In this document: piece after piece, positions 10,348 through 24,487 of the stretch | Layout: each line of letters begins with the position of its first letter | Position numbering within the stretch: the stretch's first letter is position 1 | Source of the DNA: Anoplolepis gracilipes | Lineage: Eukaryota > Arthropoda > Insecta > Hymenoptera > Formicidae | Reading direction: 5' to 3' | Assembly (NCBI RefSeq): GCF_047496725.1 | Contig: NC_132975.1 | Coordinates: 3,609,501 to 3,673,500 of the forward strand | Length of the DNA: 64,000 nucleotides | Program-made: the position numbers and the translations under genes | Notes under the pieces: generated by a model | What the model was told of the DNA's origin: nothing | The model's database searches: none | The model's input: only the letters and a program-made list of their open reading frames with translations

Positions 10348-10870
10348 TTAATGTAAATATGGGTTGATTGAACCTTCATGATGATGATTCGATCACCATT
10401 TGAATATTTTAAATACATTTTGTAAAGCGCAATTTCTTACATGTTTATCGCAGTGCAGAGTAACATTTAATTTATCTAAAGGAGGAACGTCTTCATAGTC
10501 GTTATCCAATGTCTCGATAATAAGGCCGATTCTCGCATTATCTGCCAGTAAATTTGCCAACCATTCTCGTTTTTCATGCCCCTTAACATACACTCGAGAA
10601 GCTGCATCTTTCAACGTCACAGTCTCAGTGATTAAACGTTTAGCCATGTAATATGGAATGTTTCCATCTTCCCATTGCAGATTGTGATGTTTTTCAATCG
10701 ACCATGCAACTTTAGATCTCTCAGACCTCGTGAGCAAACGGAATGGTGTAAGACTCGTAAAAATATAATGAGAGAGTACAGATCCTTTAGTCAGAATCGC
10801 AATTTCTTTCACGATAAATTTTTTTATCGATAATAAATCCTTGAAGATCCACAAACGTTGGCACAACCAT
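10348..10870 (-). pseudogene. Gene C, unit 1 copy (frameshift plus early stop)
   Basis: Start MVVPTFVDL (ATG at 10870) as in the right-end copy, but an A7 run (A6 in the right-end copy) at about codon 17 shifts the frame. The long open part therefore appears to begin elsewhere. It ends KIFKW-stop where the right-end copy reads a second Trp and continues. Confidence 0.75.
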
Positions 10871-11119
10871 AATGAAAAGATATTGGCGAGAACTACGACG
10901 AACGACTGATGTGAATCATCGAGTATCGCAAGTTTTATGTTTTAACATTGGAGGGGATAATTATTTACAGAAGATTTGACCGTTGGTTGATAAAACGAGC
11001 GTTCCTGCTCGGTTTAAGAGCGCCTTATAATTTCATATAATATTCGGCGTACAATTTTGGTTGTAGGATAGATTTTTCTTGTATCGCAAGTTTTAACATT
11101 GGAAGGGATAATTGCTGAT

Positions 11120-11157
11120 TCATGTAATTTTATGTACTATGTTCGTTAGAGGATTGT
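11120..11157 (-). pseudogene. Last ~12 codons of the capsid-like gene (unit 1)
   Basis: Reads ..NIVRKIT-stop on the minus strand, identical in position to the end of the capsid genes at 41308 and 50600, then homology stops abruptly at 11157. This marks the inner boundary of the element-derived part of the unit. Confidence 0.8.
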
Positions 11158-12017
11158 CACATTAAAGAATAGGCGAAGAAAGAAATAATAAAAATCAGTA
11201 ATGAAAAAGACAACTGCCTCTCCACACAGCATTCATACAGATAATTATAATAAAACGATTATTGAATCACGACACAATCAAATAAACATTAAACAGACAT
11301 GTATCGAACATTGATCAACATCAATTGAAACATCGATCCAACCATGTTCGAACCACAATCATACATCAAATAAACATCAAACAAACATCTATCGAACCGC
11401 GATGAACATCGATCCAACTATGTTTGAACCACTATCGTACACCAAACGAACGTCGATCAACATAAAATGTATCATGATCAATTATAATAAACAAAAATCA
11501 ACTATTTGTACTGTTTAAAAGACGTTAATTATTTTAATATCGTGAATCGAAATGTAATACCAGATGCAACTGCATCACGTACTGAAATATAATACGATAT
11601 AATACTACAGAGATGGACAAGAAAAAACTCTCATTTTCTTCTAACTCGAGTATCACGTCTCATCTACATCAGTATTTTTCAGCATCTTTAGCAGAATGAA
11701 TTTAGATCCAACTATATACGTTTTATAAAGAATAGGCAAAGAAAGAAATAATAAAAATCAGTAATAAAAAAGACAACTGTCGCTCCACACAGCATTCATA
11801 CGGATAATTATAATAAAACGATTATTGAATCACGACACAATCAAATAAACATTAAACAAACATGTAACGAACATTGATCAACATCGATTGAAACATCGAT
11901 TCAACCATATTTGAATCACTATCATACATCAAACGAACGTCGATCAACATTAAATAAACCTCGATCAACATTAAAAACGAACCATGATCGGTTCGTAATC
12001 AGCTGTCATTCATCGAC
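11158..12017. other. Non-element spacer of the array unit (unit 1)
   Basis: 860 bp with no counterpart in the main element. About 280 bp is duplicated inside it (11163-11450 and 11728-12005, both beginning AAAGAATAGGCRAAGAAAG). It is rich in short degenerate motifs such as CATCGATCCAAC, GATCAACAT and CGAACGTCGATC. No gene seen. It may be host DNA captured when the array formed. Confidence 0.75.
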
Positions 12018-12995
12018 AGTAGATAATATAAGAGAGTTCTAATCCAGGGATCTGAGGGGGGTGAGGTAAGCGGGGGAGGACGAGGCGAGGTACCTCGCCC
12101 CCCGTACTGACCGGGGGGGGGGCAAATGTCCCCCTAGATTGAGGGGGAAGAGGAAGGTACCAAATGTCCCCCCAGATTGAGGGAGGAAGGGTGGTACCAA
12201 ACACCTCCCTTGATTGAGAGGGGGGAGGGGGAGGGGGAGGCATACATATGGTTCCGCACGTGGAGGGAGTGTCCTCTCCGACTGACTGCGGAGGTCTGAT
12301 GGTGAGAGAGGAATGTCAACTGTTATAGATAAAATAATCACCCCACTCTGTTTATCCATAACGTATATTTGCAATAAATAATTACGTTCGCAACGCGGTA
12401 GAGGGAGACGGTGCGATAGACGTTTGCAACGCGTTAGAGGGAGACGGTGCGATAGACGTTCGCAACGCGGTAGAGGGAGACGGTGCGATAGACATTCGCA
12501 ACGCGTTAGAGGGAGACGGTGCGATAGGCGTTCGCAACGCGTTAGAGGGAGACGGTGCGATAGGCGTTCGCAACACGTTAGAGGGAGATGGTGCGATAGG
12601 CGTTCTATATAGCGTAGGACAAGGAGAGTATGACGTGGTGTGAGAAGGAAAGCGCTGTATGTGTATGACAAGGGAGTGCATGATGATAGAAAAAGGAGGG
12701 CATGATGGTAAGAAAAGGAGAGCATGATGGTAGAAAAGGGAGATATGAGTGCGAGAGAAAGAATAGAGAGGAAGGAGGATAGCGGAGGCGCGATAAGACG
12801 GAGGCTAAGGCGTACACGAGAAAAAAGATAATTTTTGCATGTTAAGTTTTTTATAATATTAAATGTTATCTTATTATCTAATTATATCTAATACAGAGGA
12901 AGAAGGATGGGATAGATGATGAAGGTGGATAAGTAATAAATATATATAAGTTTAACATAAATTTTATTTAAAAAGTGTGTATGTGTATACATATA

Positions 12996-13050
<55 letters not shown>

Positions 13051-13297
13051 AAAATTGAAAAAGAATAGAAATTGTAATAGAAAATTTAAAAAATTAAAAT
13101 AGTTATATGTTTAAATATAAAAATATAAAAAAGAATTAAAATTATAGTAGAAAATTTAAAAAATTAAAAATTTGTAGGGGCGATGCGCCATGGAAACTCG
13201 TCATAGCTGCGTCTGTAACAGGAAAAAAAAAACATTTTTATTAGTACTTTAAAAATATTTTCTAAAATGATAAAAATTATAAATACTCACAATCTAT

Positions 13298-13809
13298 TTA
13301 TACAGAGTCTCTCTCATCTGACAACCTGGAGTCCTCCTGCAGAGTTTCGGGGAGCCACGGTTCCTCTGTCTCCCACACCTCATACGGAAGCTCACTAAAG
13401 AGTTTCCGCAAACAAAGACGATCCTCGTTAAACTGAGGAGTTACCTTCTCGCACCTCCGGTTCTCGGGAGTGTCACCCCAAAGATCGTCACGCCCCCATG
13501 CATATAACTCTCTCTCGTGGCGCCGGAACATCTTTTTAATTTGTCTATCATAAATATTTACAAATCCCTTAATTTTTACATCAGCCTGTGACTCGTACTG
13601 TAAAAAAAACATTATTATTATTAGTACTATTAGTAACGCTATTAGTACCAATATTATTTAAAAAAATAAATACTTACGTTTTTAAATGCTACTATATTTA
13701 GCACAACTCTTATTAATTCATGTGCGAGATCCCTCATCGTCCTTGCCAAATAACGCCAGTTTTGAGTAAAAATTATATCCACTAACGAACACATCTCGTG
13801 GTGTGGCAT
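13298..13809 (-). CDS. Gene B, unit 2 copy (two exons, intact)
   Basis: Exon 1 13678-13809, exon 2 13298-13597. The frame is open throughout, ending at TAA after DERDSV. See the right-end copy (43139-43650) for the full description. Confidence 0.6.
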
Positions 13810-13974
13810 CCTTAAAACTTGCGCACTTTAGTTGTTCACAGACTAACATAGTCCTGATGAAAGTTCTAACGGAGTTAGCCAACGTCTCGGGAAAGAAAAG
13901 TAGGGGATGTGTAGCAGCATCTAGACTTAAATTACGCAGCGAGGTCGATAAACAGAAGATCCTTTGAGCCTTTT

Positions 13975-14274
13975 TCAGTTTTTTTTCAACACATGTGTGT
14001 GTGTATTAAATGAGTTATGTACAAATCGCTTTCTTCTTTCTTCTAAAAAGGTTTTCCTTCTTATTCTTTTTACCAGTCGCAGCCTCATTTTTTTAAGATG
14101 TCTCATTTCCGGAATATGTTTTAATCGCGTACGTTCTATATCGGTATTTTCATCGATCACATCACATAAAAAATCTATTTCGTCACGGATCTCGAAAAAC
14201 AGTTCTAACGATCTTGTATAAGTCTTTGGTAAACCAATTTCACGATTTTGTAAAAATTGCACTACAGAATTCAT
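13975..14274 (-). CDS. Gene A, unit 2 copy
   Basis: 99 codons, same predicted protein as in unit 1, with the same A8 run at its 3' end. Confidence 0.55.
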   Translation of the reverse strand: MNSVVQFLQNREIGLPKTYTRSLELFFEIRDEIDFLCDVIDENTDIERTRLKHIPEMRHLKKMRLRLVKRIRRKTFLEERRKRFVHNSFNTHTHVLKKN

Positions 14275-14910
14275 GACACTACCGAAGGCGTTGTAGTTTA
14301 TGCGATACTAAACTATTCAAAAGTTATAGCACCGTGTGTGCGGCTGTCGTATGATGAAATCGAATCAAATGTATACGACAATTGAAATATTCGGTTACAA
14401 ATGTATACGACAAAGCGTAAGATAAAATTTTTGGCTAAATGATAACATAAACAGACTATCGACAGTACGAATGTTTGCGCTAAAGAATAACGTGTCGCAT
14501 AGTGGGTGGGCATTATCATGTATATTTGACTATAAATATAAATAATAAATATAATCAGGCGTTCTATAGTACGATGTGGTGTATGTGTAAGACAAGGAGT
14601 GCATGACGATAAGAAAAGGAGAGCATGATGGCAGGAAAAGGAGATATGAGTGCGAGAGAAAGAATAGAGAGGAAGAACAGCGCGCATGGTGAGAGAAAGA
14701 ATAGAGAGGAAGGAGAGCGCGCATGGTGAGAAAAGGACAGCGCTATAGACGTAGGACAAGGAGAGTATGATGTGTAAGGAAAGGAGAGAGCATGATAGTA
14801 AGGAAAGAAGGTGACAGTAAAAGAACTATAAATGTATAAAAATTCCAAATTTATTTAAAAATAAAAAAAATTTAATTACAGAATATAGAAAATAATACTT
14901 GAAGTATAGT

Positions 14911-15433
14911 TTAATGTAAATATGGGTTGATTGAACCTTCATGATGATGATTCGATCACCATTTGAATATTTTAAATACATTTTGTAAAGCGCAATTTCT
15001 TACATGTTTATCGCAGTGCAGAGTAACATTTAATTTATCTAAAGGAGGAACGTCTTCATAGTCGTTATCCAATGTCTCGATAATAAGGCCGATTCTCGCA
15101 TTATCTGCCAGTAAATTTGCCAACCATTCTCGTTTTTCATGCCCCTTAACATACACTCGAGAAGCTGCATCTTTCAACGTCACAGTCTCAGTGATTAAAC
15201 GTTTAGCCATGTAATATGGAATGTTTCCATCTTCCCATTGCAGATTGTGATGTTTTTCAATCGACCATGCAACTTTAGATCTCTCAGACCTCGTGAGCAA
15301 ACGGAATGGTGTAAGACTCGTAAAAATATAATGAGAGAGTACAGATCCTTTAGTCAGAATCGCAATTTCTTTCACGATAAATTTTTTTATCGATAATAAA
15401 TCCTTGAAGATCCACAAACGTTGGCACAACCAT
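14911..15433 (-). pseudogene. Gene C, unit 2 copy
   Basis: Carries the A7 frameshift and the KW-stop of unit 1. Confidence 0.7.
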
Positions 15434-17522
15434 AATGAAAAGATATTGGCGAGAACTACGACGAACGACTGATGTGAATCATCGAGTATCGCAAGTTTTA
15501 TGTTTTAACATTGGAGGGGATAATTATTTACAGAAGATTTGACCGTTGGTTGATAAAACGAGCGTTCCTGCTCGGTTTAAGAGCGCCTTATAATTTCATA
15601 TAATATTCGGCGTACAATTTTGGTTGTAGGATAGATTTTTCTTGTATCGCAAGTTTTAACATTGGAAGGGATAATTGCTGATTCATGTAATTTTATGTAC
15701 TATGTTCGTTAGAGGATTGTCACATTAAAGAATAGGCGAAGAAAGAAATAATAAAAATCAGTAATGAAAAAGACAACTGTCTCTCCACACAGCATTCATA
15801 CAGATAATTATAATAAAACGATTATTGAATCACGACACAATCAAATAAACATTAAACAGACATGTATCGAACATTGATCAACATCAATTGAAACATCGAT
15901 CCAACCATGTTCGAACCACAATCATACATCAAATAAACATCAAACAAACATCTATCGAACCGCGATGAACATCGATCCAACTATGTTTGAACCACTATCG
16001 TACACCAAACGAACGTCGATCAACATAAAATGTATCATGATCAATTATAATAAACAAAAATCAACTATTTGTACTGTTTAAAAGACGTTAATTATTTTAA
16101 TATCGTGAATCGAAATGTAATACCAGATGCAACTGCATCACGTACTGAAATATAATACGATATAATACTACAGAGATGGACAAGAAAAAACTCTCATTTT
16201 CTTCTAACTCGAGTATCACGTCTCATCTACATCAGTATTTTTCAGCATCTTTAGCAGAATGAATTTAGATCCAACTATATACGTTTTATAAAGAATAGGC
16301 AAAGAAAGAAATAATAAAAATCAGTAATAAAAAAGACAACTGTCGCTCCACACAGCATTCATACGGATAATTATAATAAAACGATTATTGAATCACGACA
16401 CAATCAAATAAACATTAAACAAACATGTAACGAACATTGATCAACATCGATTGAAACATCGATTCAACCATATTTGAATCACTATCATACATCAAACGAA
16501 CGTCGATCAACATTAAATAAACCTCGATCAACATTAAAAACGAACCATGATCGGTTCGTAATCAGCTGTCATTCATCGACAGTAGATAATATAAGAGAGT
16601 TCTAATCCAGGGATCTGAGGGGGGTGAGGTAAGCGGGGGAGGACGAGGCGAGGTACCTCGCCCCCCGTACTGACCGGGGGGGGGGCAAATGTCCCCCTAG
16701 ATTGAGGGGGAAGAGGAAGGTACCAAATGTCCCCCCAGATTGAGGGAGGAAGGGTGGTACCAAACACCTCCCTTGATTGAGAGGGGGGAGGGGGAGGGGG
16801 AGGCATACATATGGTTCCGCACGTGGAGGGAGTGTCCTCTCCGACTGACTGCGGAGGTCTGATGGTGAGAGAGGAATGTCAACTGTTATAGATAAAATAA
16901 TCACCCCACTCTGTTTATCCATAACGTATATTTGCAATAAATAATTACGTTCGCAACGCGGTAGAGGGAGACGGTGCGATAGACGTTTGCAACGCGTTAG
17001 AGGGAGACGGTGCGATAGACGTTCGCAACGCGGTAGAGGGAGACGGTGCGATAGACATTCGCAACGCGTTAGAGGGAGACGGTGCGATAGGCGTTCGCAA
17101 CACGTTAGAGGGAGATGGTGCGATAGGCGTTCTATATAGCGTAGGACAAGGAGAGTATGACGTGGTGTGAGAAGGAAAGCGCTGTATGTGTATGACAAGG
17201 GAGTGCATGATGATAGAAAAAGGAGGGCATGATGGTAAGAAAAGGAGAGCATGATGGTAGAAAAGGGAGATATGAGTGCGAGAGAAAGAATAGAGAGGAA
17301 GGAGGATAGCGGAGGCGCGATAAGACGGAGGCTAAGGCGTACACGAGAAAAAAGATAATTTTTGCATGTTAAGTTTTTTATAATATTAAATGTTATCTTA
17401 TTATCTAATTATATCTAATACAGAGGAAGAAGGATGGGATAGATGATGAAGGTGGATAAGTAATAAATATATATAAGTTTAACATAAATTTTATTTAAAA
17501 AGTGTGTATGTGTATACATATA

Positions 17523-17577
<55 letters not shown>

Positions 17578-17824
17578 AAAATTGAAAAAGAATAGAAATT
17601 GTAATAGAAAATTTAAAAAATTAAAATAGTTATATGTTTAAATATAAAAATATAAAAAAGAATTAAAATTATAGTAGAAAATTTAAAAAATTAAAAATTT
17701 GTAGGGGCGATGCGCCATGGAAACTCGTCATAGCTGCGTCTGTAACAGGAAAAAAAAAACATTTTTATTAGTACTTTAAAAATATTTTCTAAAATGATAA
17801 AAATTATAAATACTCACAATCTAT

Positions 17825-18336
17825 TTATACAGAGTCTCTCTCATCTGACAACCTGGAGTCCTCCTGCAGAGTTTCGGGGAGCCACGGTTCCTCTGTCTCC
17901 CACACCTCATACGGAAGCTCACTAAAGAGTTTCCGCAAACAAAGACGATCCTCGTTAAACTGAGGAGTTACCTTCTCGCACCTCCGGTTCTCGGGAGTGT
18001 CACCCCAAAGATCGTCACGCCCCCATGCATATAACTCTCTCTCGTGGCGCCGGAACATCTTTTTAATTTGTCTATCATAAATATTTACAAATCCCTTAAT
18101 TTTTACATCAGCCTGTGACTCGTACTGTAAAAAAAACATTATTATTATTAGTACTATTAGTAACGCTATTAGTACCAATATTATTTAAAAAAATAAATAC
18201 TTACGTTTTTAAATGCTACTATATTTAGCACAACTCTTATTAATTCATGTGCGAGATCCCTCATCGTCCTTGCCAAATAACGCCAGTTTTGAGTAAAAAT
18301 TATATCCACTAACGAACACATCTCGTGGTGTGGCAT
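17825..18336 (-). CDS. Gene B, unit 3 copy (two exons)
   Basis: Exons 18205-18336 and 17825-18124; open. Confidence 0.58.
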
Positions 18337-18501
18337 CCTTAAAACTTGCGCACTTTAGTTGTTCACAGACTAACATAGTCCTGATGAAAGTTCTAACGGA
18401 GTTAGCCAACGTCTCGGGAAAGAAAAGTAGGGGATGTGTAGCAGCATCTAGACTTAAATTACGCAGCGAGGTCGATAAACAGAAGATCCTTTGAGCCTTT
18501 T

Positions 18502-18801
18502 TCAGTTTTTTTTCAACACATGTGTGTGTGTATTAAATGAGTTATGTACAAATCGCTTTCTTCTTTCTTCTAAAAAGGTTTTCCTTCTTATTCTTTTTAC
18601 CAGTCGCAGCCTCATTTTTTTAAGATGTCTCATTTCCGGAATATGTTTTAATCGCGTACGTTCTATATCGGTATTTTCATCGATCACATCACATAAAAAA
18701 TCTATTTCGTCACGGATCTCGAAAAACAGTTCTAACGATCTTGTATAAGTCTTTGGTAAACCAATTTCACGATTTTGTAAAAATTGCACTACAGAATTCA
18801 T
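18502..18801 (-). CDS. Gene A, unit 3 copy
   Basis: Open, 99 codons. Confidence 0.55.
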   Translation of the reverse strand: MNSVVQFLQNREIGLPKTYTRSLELFFEIRDEIDFLCDVIDENTDIERTRLKHIPEMRHLKKMRLRLVKRIRRKTFLEERRKRFVHNSFNTHTHVLKKN

Positions 18802-19437
18802 GACACTACCGAAGGCGTTGTAGTTTATGCGATACTAAACTATTCAAAAGTTATAGCACCGTGTGTGCGGCTGTCGTATGATGAAATCGAATCAAATGTA
18901 TACGACAATTGAAATATTCGGTTACAAATGTATACGACAAAGCGTAAGATAAAATTTTTGGCTAAATGATAACATAAACAGACTATCGACAGTACGAATG
19001 TTTGCGCTAAAGAATAACGTGTCGCATAGTGGGTGGGCATTATCATGTATATTTGACTATAAATATAAATAATAAATATAATCAGGCGTTCTATAGTACG
19101 ATGTGGTGTATGTGTAAGACAAGGAGTGCATGACGATAAGAAAAGGAGAGCATGATGGCAGGAAAAGGAGATATGAGTGCGAGAGAAAGAATAGAGAGGA
19201 AGAACAGCGCGCATGGTGAGAGAAAGAATAGAGAGGAAGGAGAGCGCGCATGGTGAGAAAAGGACAGCGCTATAGACGTAGGACAAGGAGAGTATGATGT
19301 GTAAGGAAAGGAGAGAGCATGATAGTAAGGAAAGAAGGTGACAGTAAAAGAACTATAAATGTATAAAAATTCCAAATTTATTTAAAAATAAAAAAAATTT
19401 AATTACAGAATATAGAAAATAATACTTGAAGTATAGT

Positions 19438-19960
19438 TTAATGTAAATATGGGTTGATTGAACCTTCATGATGATGATTCGATCACCATTTGAATATTTT
19501 AAATACATTTTGTAAAGCGCAATTTCTTACATGTTTATCGCAGTGCAGAGTAACATTTAATTTATCTAAAGGAGGAACGTCTTCATAGTCGTTATCCAAT
19601 GTCTCGATAATAAGGCCGATTCTCGCATTATCTGCCAGTAAATTTGCCAACCATTCTCGTTTTTCATGCCCCTTAACATACACTCGAGAAGCTGCATCTT
19701 TCAACGTCACAGTCTCAGTGATTAAACGTTTAGCCATGTAATATGGAATGTTTCCATCTTCCCATTGCAGATTGTGATGTTTTTCAATCGACCATGCAAC
19801 TTTAGATCTCTCAGACCTCGTGAGCAAACGGAATGGTGTAAGACTCGTAAAAATATAATGAGAGAGTACAGATCCTTTAGTCAGAATCGCAATTTCTTTC
19901 ACGATAAATTTTTTTATCGATAATAAATCCTTGAAGATCCACAAACGTTGGCACAACCAT
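19438..19960 (-). pseudogene. Gene C, unit 3 copy
   Basis: Same frameshift and early stop as the other array copies. Confidence 0.7.
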
Positions 19961-22049
19961 AATGAAAAGATATTGGCGAGAACTACGACGAACGACTGAT
20001 GTGAATCATCGAGTATCGCAAGTTTTATGTTTTAACATTGGAGGGGATAATTATTTACAGAAGATTTGACCGTTGGTTGATAAAACGAGCGTTCCTGCTC
20101 GGTTTAAGAGCGCCTTATAATTTCATATAATATTCGGCGTACAATTTTGGTTGTAGGATAGATTTTTCTTGTATCGCAAGTTTTAACATTGGAAGGGATA
20201 ATTGCTGATTCATGTAATTTTATGTACTATGTTCGTTAGAGGATTGTCACATTAAAGAATAGGCGAAGAAAGAAATAATAAAAATCAGTAATGAAAAAGA
20301 CAACTGTCTCTCCACACAGCATTCATACAGATAATTATAATAAAACGATTATTGAATCACGACACAATCAAATAAACATTAAACAGACATGTATCGAACA
20401 TTGATCAACATCAATTGAAACATCGATCCAACCATGTTCGAACCACAATCATACATCAAATAAACATCAAACAAACATCTATCGAACCGCGATGAACATC
20501 GATCCAACTATGTTTGAACCACTATCGTACACCAAACGAACGTCGATCAACATAAAATGTATCATGATCAATTATAATAAACAAAAATCAACTATTTGTA
20601 CTGTTTAAAAGACGTTAATTATTTTAATATCGTGAATCGAAATGTAATACCAGATGCAACTGCATCACGTACTGAAATATAATACGATATAATACTACAG
20701 AGATGGACAAGAAAAAACTCTCATTTTCTTCTAACTCGAGTATCACGTCTCATCTACATCAGTATTTTTCAGCATCTTTAGCAGAATGAATTTAGATCCA
20801 ACTATATACGTTTTATAAAGAATAGGCAAAGAAAGAAATAATAAAAATCAGTAATAAAAAAGACAACTGTCGCTCCACACAGCATTCATACGGATAATTA
20901 TAATAAAACGATTATTGAATCACGACACAATCAAATAAACATTAAACAAACATGTAACGAACATTGATCAACATCGATTGAAACATCGATTCAACCATAT
21001 TTGAATCACTATCATACATCAAACGAACGTCGATCAACATTAAATAAACCTCGATCAACATTAAAAACGAACCATGATCGGTTCGTAATCAGCTGTCATT
21101 CATCGACAGTAGATAATATAAGAGAGTTCTAATCCAGGGATCTGAGGGGGGTGAGGTAAGCGGGGGAGGACGAGGCGAGGTACCTCGCCCCCCGTACTGA
21201 CCGGGGGGGGGGCAAATGTCCCCCTAGATTGAGGGGGAAGAGGAAGGTACCAAATGTCCCCCCAGATTGAGGGAGGAAGGGTGGTACCAAACACCTCCCT
21301 TGATTGAGAGGGGGGAGGGGGAGGGGGAGGCATACATATGGTTCCGCACGTGGAGGGAGTGTCCTCTCCGACTGACTGCGGAGGTCTGATGGTGAGAGAG
21401 GAATGTCAACTGTTATAGATAAAATAATCACCCCACTCTGTTTATCCATAACGTATATTTGCAATAAATAATTACGTTCGCAACGCGGTAGAGGGAGACG
21501 GTGCGATAGACGTTTGCAACGCGTTAGAGGGAGACGGTGCGATAGACGTTCGCAACGCGGTAGAGGGAGACGGTGCGATAGACATTCGCAACGCGTTAGA
21601 GGGAGACGGTGCGATAGGCGTTCGCAACACGTTAGAGGGAGATGGTGCGATAGGCGTTCTATATAGCGTAGGACAAGGAGAGTATGACGTGGTGTGAGAA
21701 GGAAAGCGCTGTATGTGTATGACAAGGGAGTGCATGATGATAGAAAAAGGAGGGCATGATGGTAAGAAAAGGAGAGCATGATGGTAGAAAAGGGAGATAT
21801 GAGTGCGAGAGAAAGAATAGAGAGGAAGGAGGATAGCGGAGGCGCGATAAGACGGAGGCTAAGGCGTACACGAGAAAAAAGATAATTTTTGCATGTTAAG
21901 TTTTTTATAATATTAAATGTTATCTTATTATCTAATTATATCTAATACAGAGGAAGAAGGATGGGATAGATGATGAAGGTGGATAAGTAATAAATATATA
22001 TAAGTTTAACATAAATTTTATTTAAAAAGTGTGTATGTGTATACATATA

Positions 22050-22104
<55 letters not shown>

Positions 22105-22351
22105 AAAATTGAAAAAGAATAGAAATTGTAATAGAAAATTTAAAAAATTAAAATAGTTATATGTTTAAATATAAAAATATAAAAAAGAATTAAAATTATA
22201 GTAGAAAATTTAAAAAATTAAAAATTTGTAGGGGCGATGCGCCATGGAAACTCGTCATAGCTGCGTCTGTAACAGGAAAAAAAAAACATTTTTATTAGTA
22301 CTTTAAAAATATTTTCTAAAATGATAAAAATTATAAATACTCACAATCTAT

Positions 22352-22863
22352 TTATACAGAGTCTCTCTCATCTGACAACCTGGAGTCCTCCTGCAGAGTT
22401 TCGGGGAGCCACGGTTCCTCTGTCTCCCACACCTCATACGGAAGCTCACTAAAGAGTTTCCGCAAACAAAGACGATCCTCGTTAAACTGAGGAGTTACCT
22501 TCTCGCACCTCCGGTTCTCGGGAGTGTCACCCCAAAGATCGTCACGCCCCCATGCATATAACTCTCTCTCGTGGCGCCGGAACATCTTTTTAATTTGTCT
22601 ATCATAAATATTTACAAATCCCTTAATTTTTACATCAGCCTGTGACTCGTACTGTAAAAAAAACATTATTATTATTAGTACTATTAGTAACGCTATTAGT
22701 ACCAATATTATTTAAAAAAATAAATACTTACGTTTTTAAATGCTACTATATTTAGCACAACTCTTATTAATTCATGTGCGAGATCCCTCATCGTCCTTGC
22801 CAAATAACGCCAGTTTTGAGTAAAAATTATATCCACTAACGAACACATCTCGTGGTGTGGCAT
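22352..22863 (-). CDS. Gene B, unit 4 copy (two exons)
   Basis: Exons 22732-22863 and 22352-22651; open. Confidence 0.58.
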
Positions 22864-23028
22864 CCTTAAAACTTGCGCACTTTAGTTGTTCACAGACTAA
22901 CATAGTCCTGATGAAAGTTCTAACGGAGTTAGCCAACGTCTCGGGAAAGAAAAGTAGGGGATGTGTAGCAGCATCTAGACTTAAATTACGCAGCGAGGTC
23001 GATAAACAGAAGATCCTTTGAGCCTTTT

Positions 23029-23328
23029 TCAGTTTTTTTTCAACACATGTGTGTGTGTATTAAATGAGTTATGTACAAATCGCTTTCTTCTTTCTTCTAA
23101 AAAGGTTTTCCTTCTTATTCTTTTTACCAGTCGCAGCCTCATTTTTTTAAGATGTCTCATTTCCGGAATATGTTTTAATCGCGTACGTTCTATATCGGTA
23201 TTTTCATCGATCACATCACATAAAAAATCTATTTCGTCACGGATCTCGAAAAACAGTTCTAACGATCTTGTATAAGTCTTTGGTAAACCAATTTCACGAT
23301 TTTGTAAAAATTGCACTACAGAATTCAT
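23029..23328 (-). CDS. Gene A, unit 4 copy
   Basis: Open, 99 codons. Confidence 0.55.
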   Translation of the reverse strand: MNSVVQFLQNREIGLPKTYTRSLELFFEIRDEIDFLCDVIDENTDIERTRLKHIPEMRHLKKMRLRLVKRIRRKTFLEERRKRFVHNSFNTHTHVLKKN

Positions 23329-23964
23329 GACACTACCGAAGGCGTTGTAGTTTATGCGATACTAAACTATTCAAAAGTTATAGCACCGTGTGTGCGGCTG
23401 TCGTATGATGAAATCGAATCAAATGTATACGACAATTGAAATATTCGGTTACAAATGTATACGACAAAGCGTAAGATAAAATTTTTGGCTAAATGATAAC
23501 ATAAACAGACTATCGACAGTACGAATGTTTGCGCTAAAGAATAACGTGTCGCATAGTGGGTGGGCATTATCATGTATATTTGACTATAAATATAAATAAT
23601 AAATATAATCAGGCGTTCTATAGTACGATGTGGTGTATGTGTAAGACAAGGAGTGCATGACGATAAGAAAAGGAGAGCATGATGGCAGGAAAAGGAGATA
23701 TGAGTGCGAGAGAAAGAATAGAGAGGAAGAACAGCGCGCATGGTGAGAGAAAGAATAGAGAGGAAGGAGAGCGCGCATGGTGAGAAAAGGACAGCGCTAT
23801 AGACGTAGGACAAGGAGAGTATGATGTGTAAGGAAAGGAGAGAGCATGATAGTAAGGAAAGAAGGTGACAGTAAAAGAACTATAAATGTATAAAAATTCC
23901 AAATTTATTTAAAAATAAAAAAAATTTAATTACAGAATATAGAAAATAATACTTGAAGTATAGT

Positions 23965-24487
23965 TTAATGTAAATATGGGTTGATTGAACCTTCATGATG
24001 ATGATTCGATCACCATTTGAATATTTTAAATACATTTTGTAAAGCGCAATTTCTTACATGTTTATCGCAGTGCAGAGTAACATTTAATTTATCTAAAGGA
24101 GGAACGTCTTCATAGTCGTTATCCAATGTCTCGATAATAAGGCCGATTCTCGCATTATCTGCCAGTAAATTTGCCAACCATTCTCGTTTTTCATGCCCCT
24201 TAACATACACTCGAGAAGCTGCATCTTTCAACGTCACAGTCTCAGTGATTAAACGTTTAGCCATGTAATATGGAATGTTTCCATCTTCCCATTGCAGATT
24301 GTGATGTTTTTCAATCGACCATGCAACTTTAGATCTCTCAGACCTCGTGAGCAAACGGAATGGTGTAAGACTCGTAAAAATATAATGAGAGAGTACAGAT
24401 CCTTTAGTCAGAATCGCAATTTCTTTCACGATAAATTTTTTTATCGATAATAAATCCTTGAAGATCCACAAACGTTGGCACAACCAT
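23965..24487 (-). pseudogene. Gene C, unit 4 copy
   Basis: Same frameshift and early stop as the other array copies. Confidence 0.7.

Larger units (their letters stand above)
7412..12017. repeat. Array unit 1 (most diverged)
   Basis: 4606 bp. It keeps bases also found in the parent right end (GTCACC near 8876; GTACGCG near 8250; TCGTTCACAG near 9270) where units 2-5 share a different base. It has seven or more 36-bp minisatellite repeats and two extra bases in gene B exon 1. Confidence 0.9.
12018..16580. repeat. Array unit 2
   Basis: 4563 bp; one 36-bp minisatellite repeat more than units 3 and 4. Its spacer is 15721-16580. Confidence 0.92.
16581..21107. repeat. Array unit 3
   Basis: 4527 bp, same length as unit 4 and differing little or not at all from it by eye. 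Confidence 0.92.

Noticed and set aside
10393..10866. Start MCQRLWIFKDLL for gene C
   Set aside because: It is an alternative frame opened by the A7 frameshift; the right-end copy shows the true start MVVPTF.
12380..12600. 36-bp direct repeats looking like a CRISPR array
   Set aside because: The repeats are contiguous with no unique spacers, and the DNA is eukaryotic; it is a minisatellite inside the terminal repeat.
12039..12725. 216-232 codon minus-strand ORFs over the minisatellite and G-rich block
   Set aside because: Length follows from the 36-bp period being a multiple of three; content is repeat translation (RLSHRLPLTRCE type).
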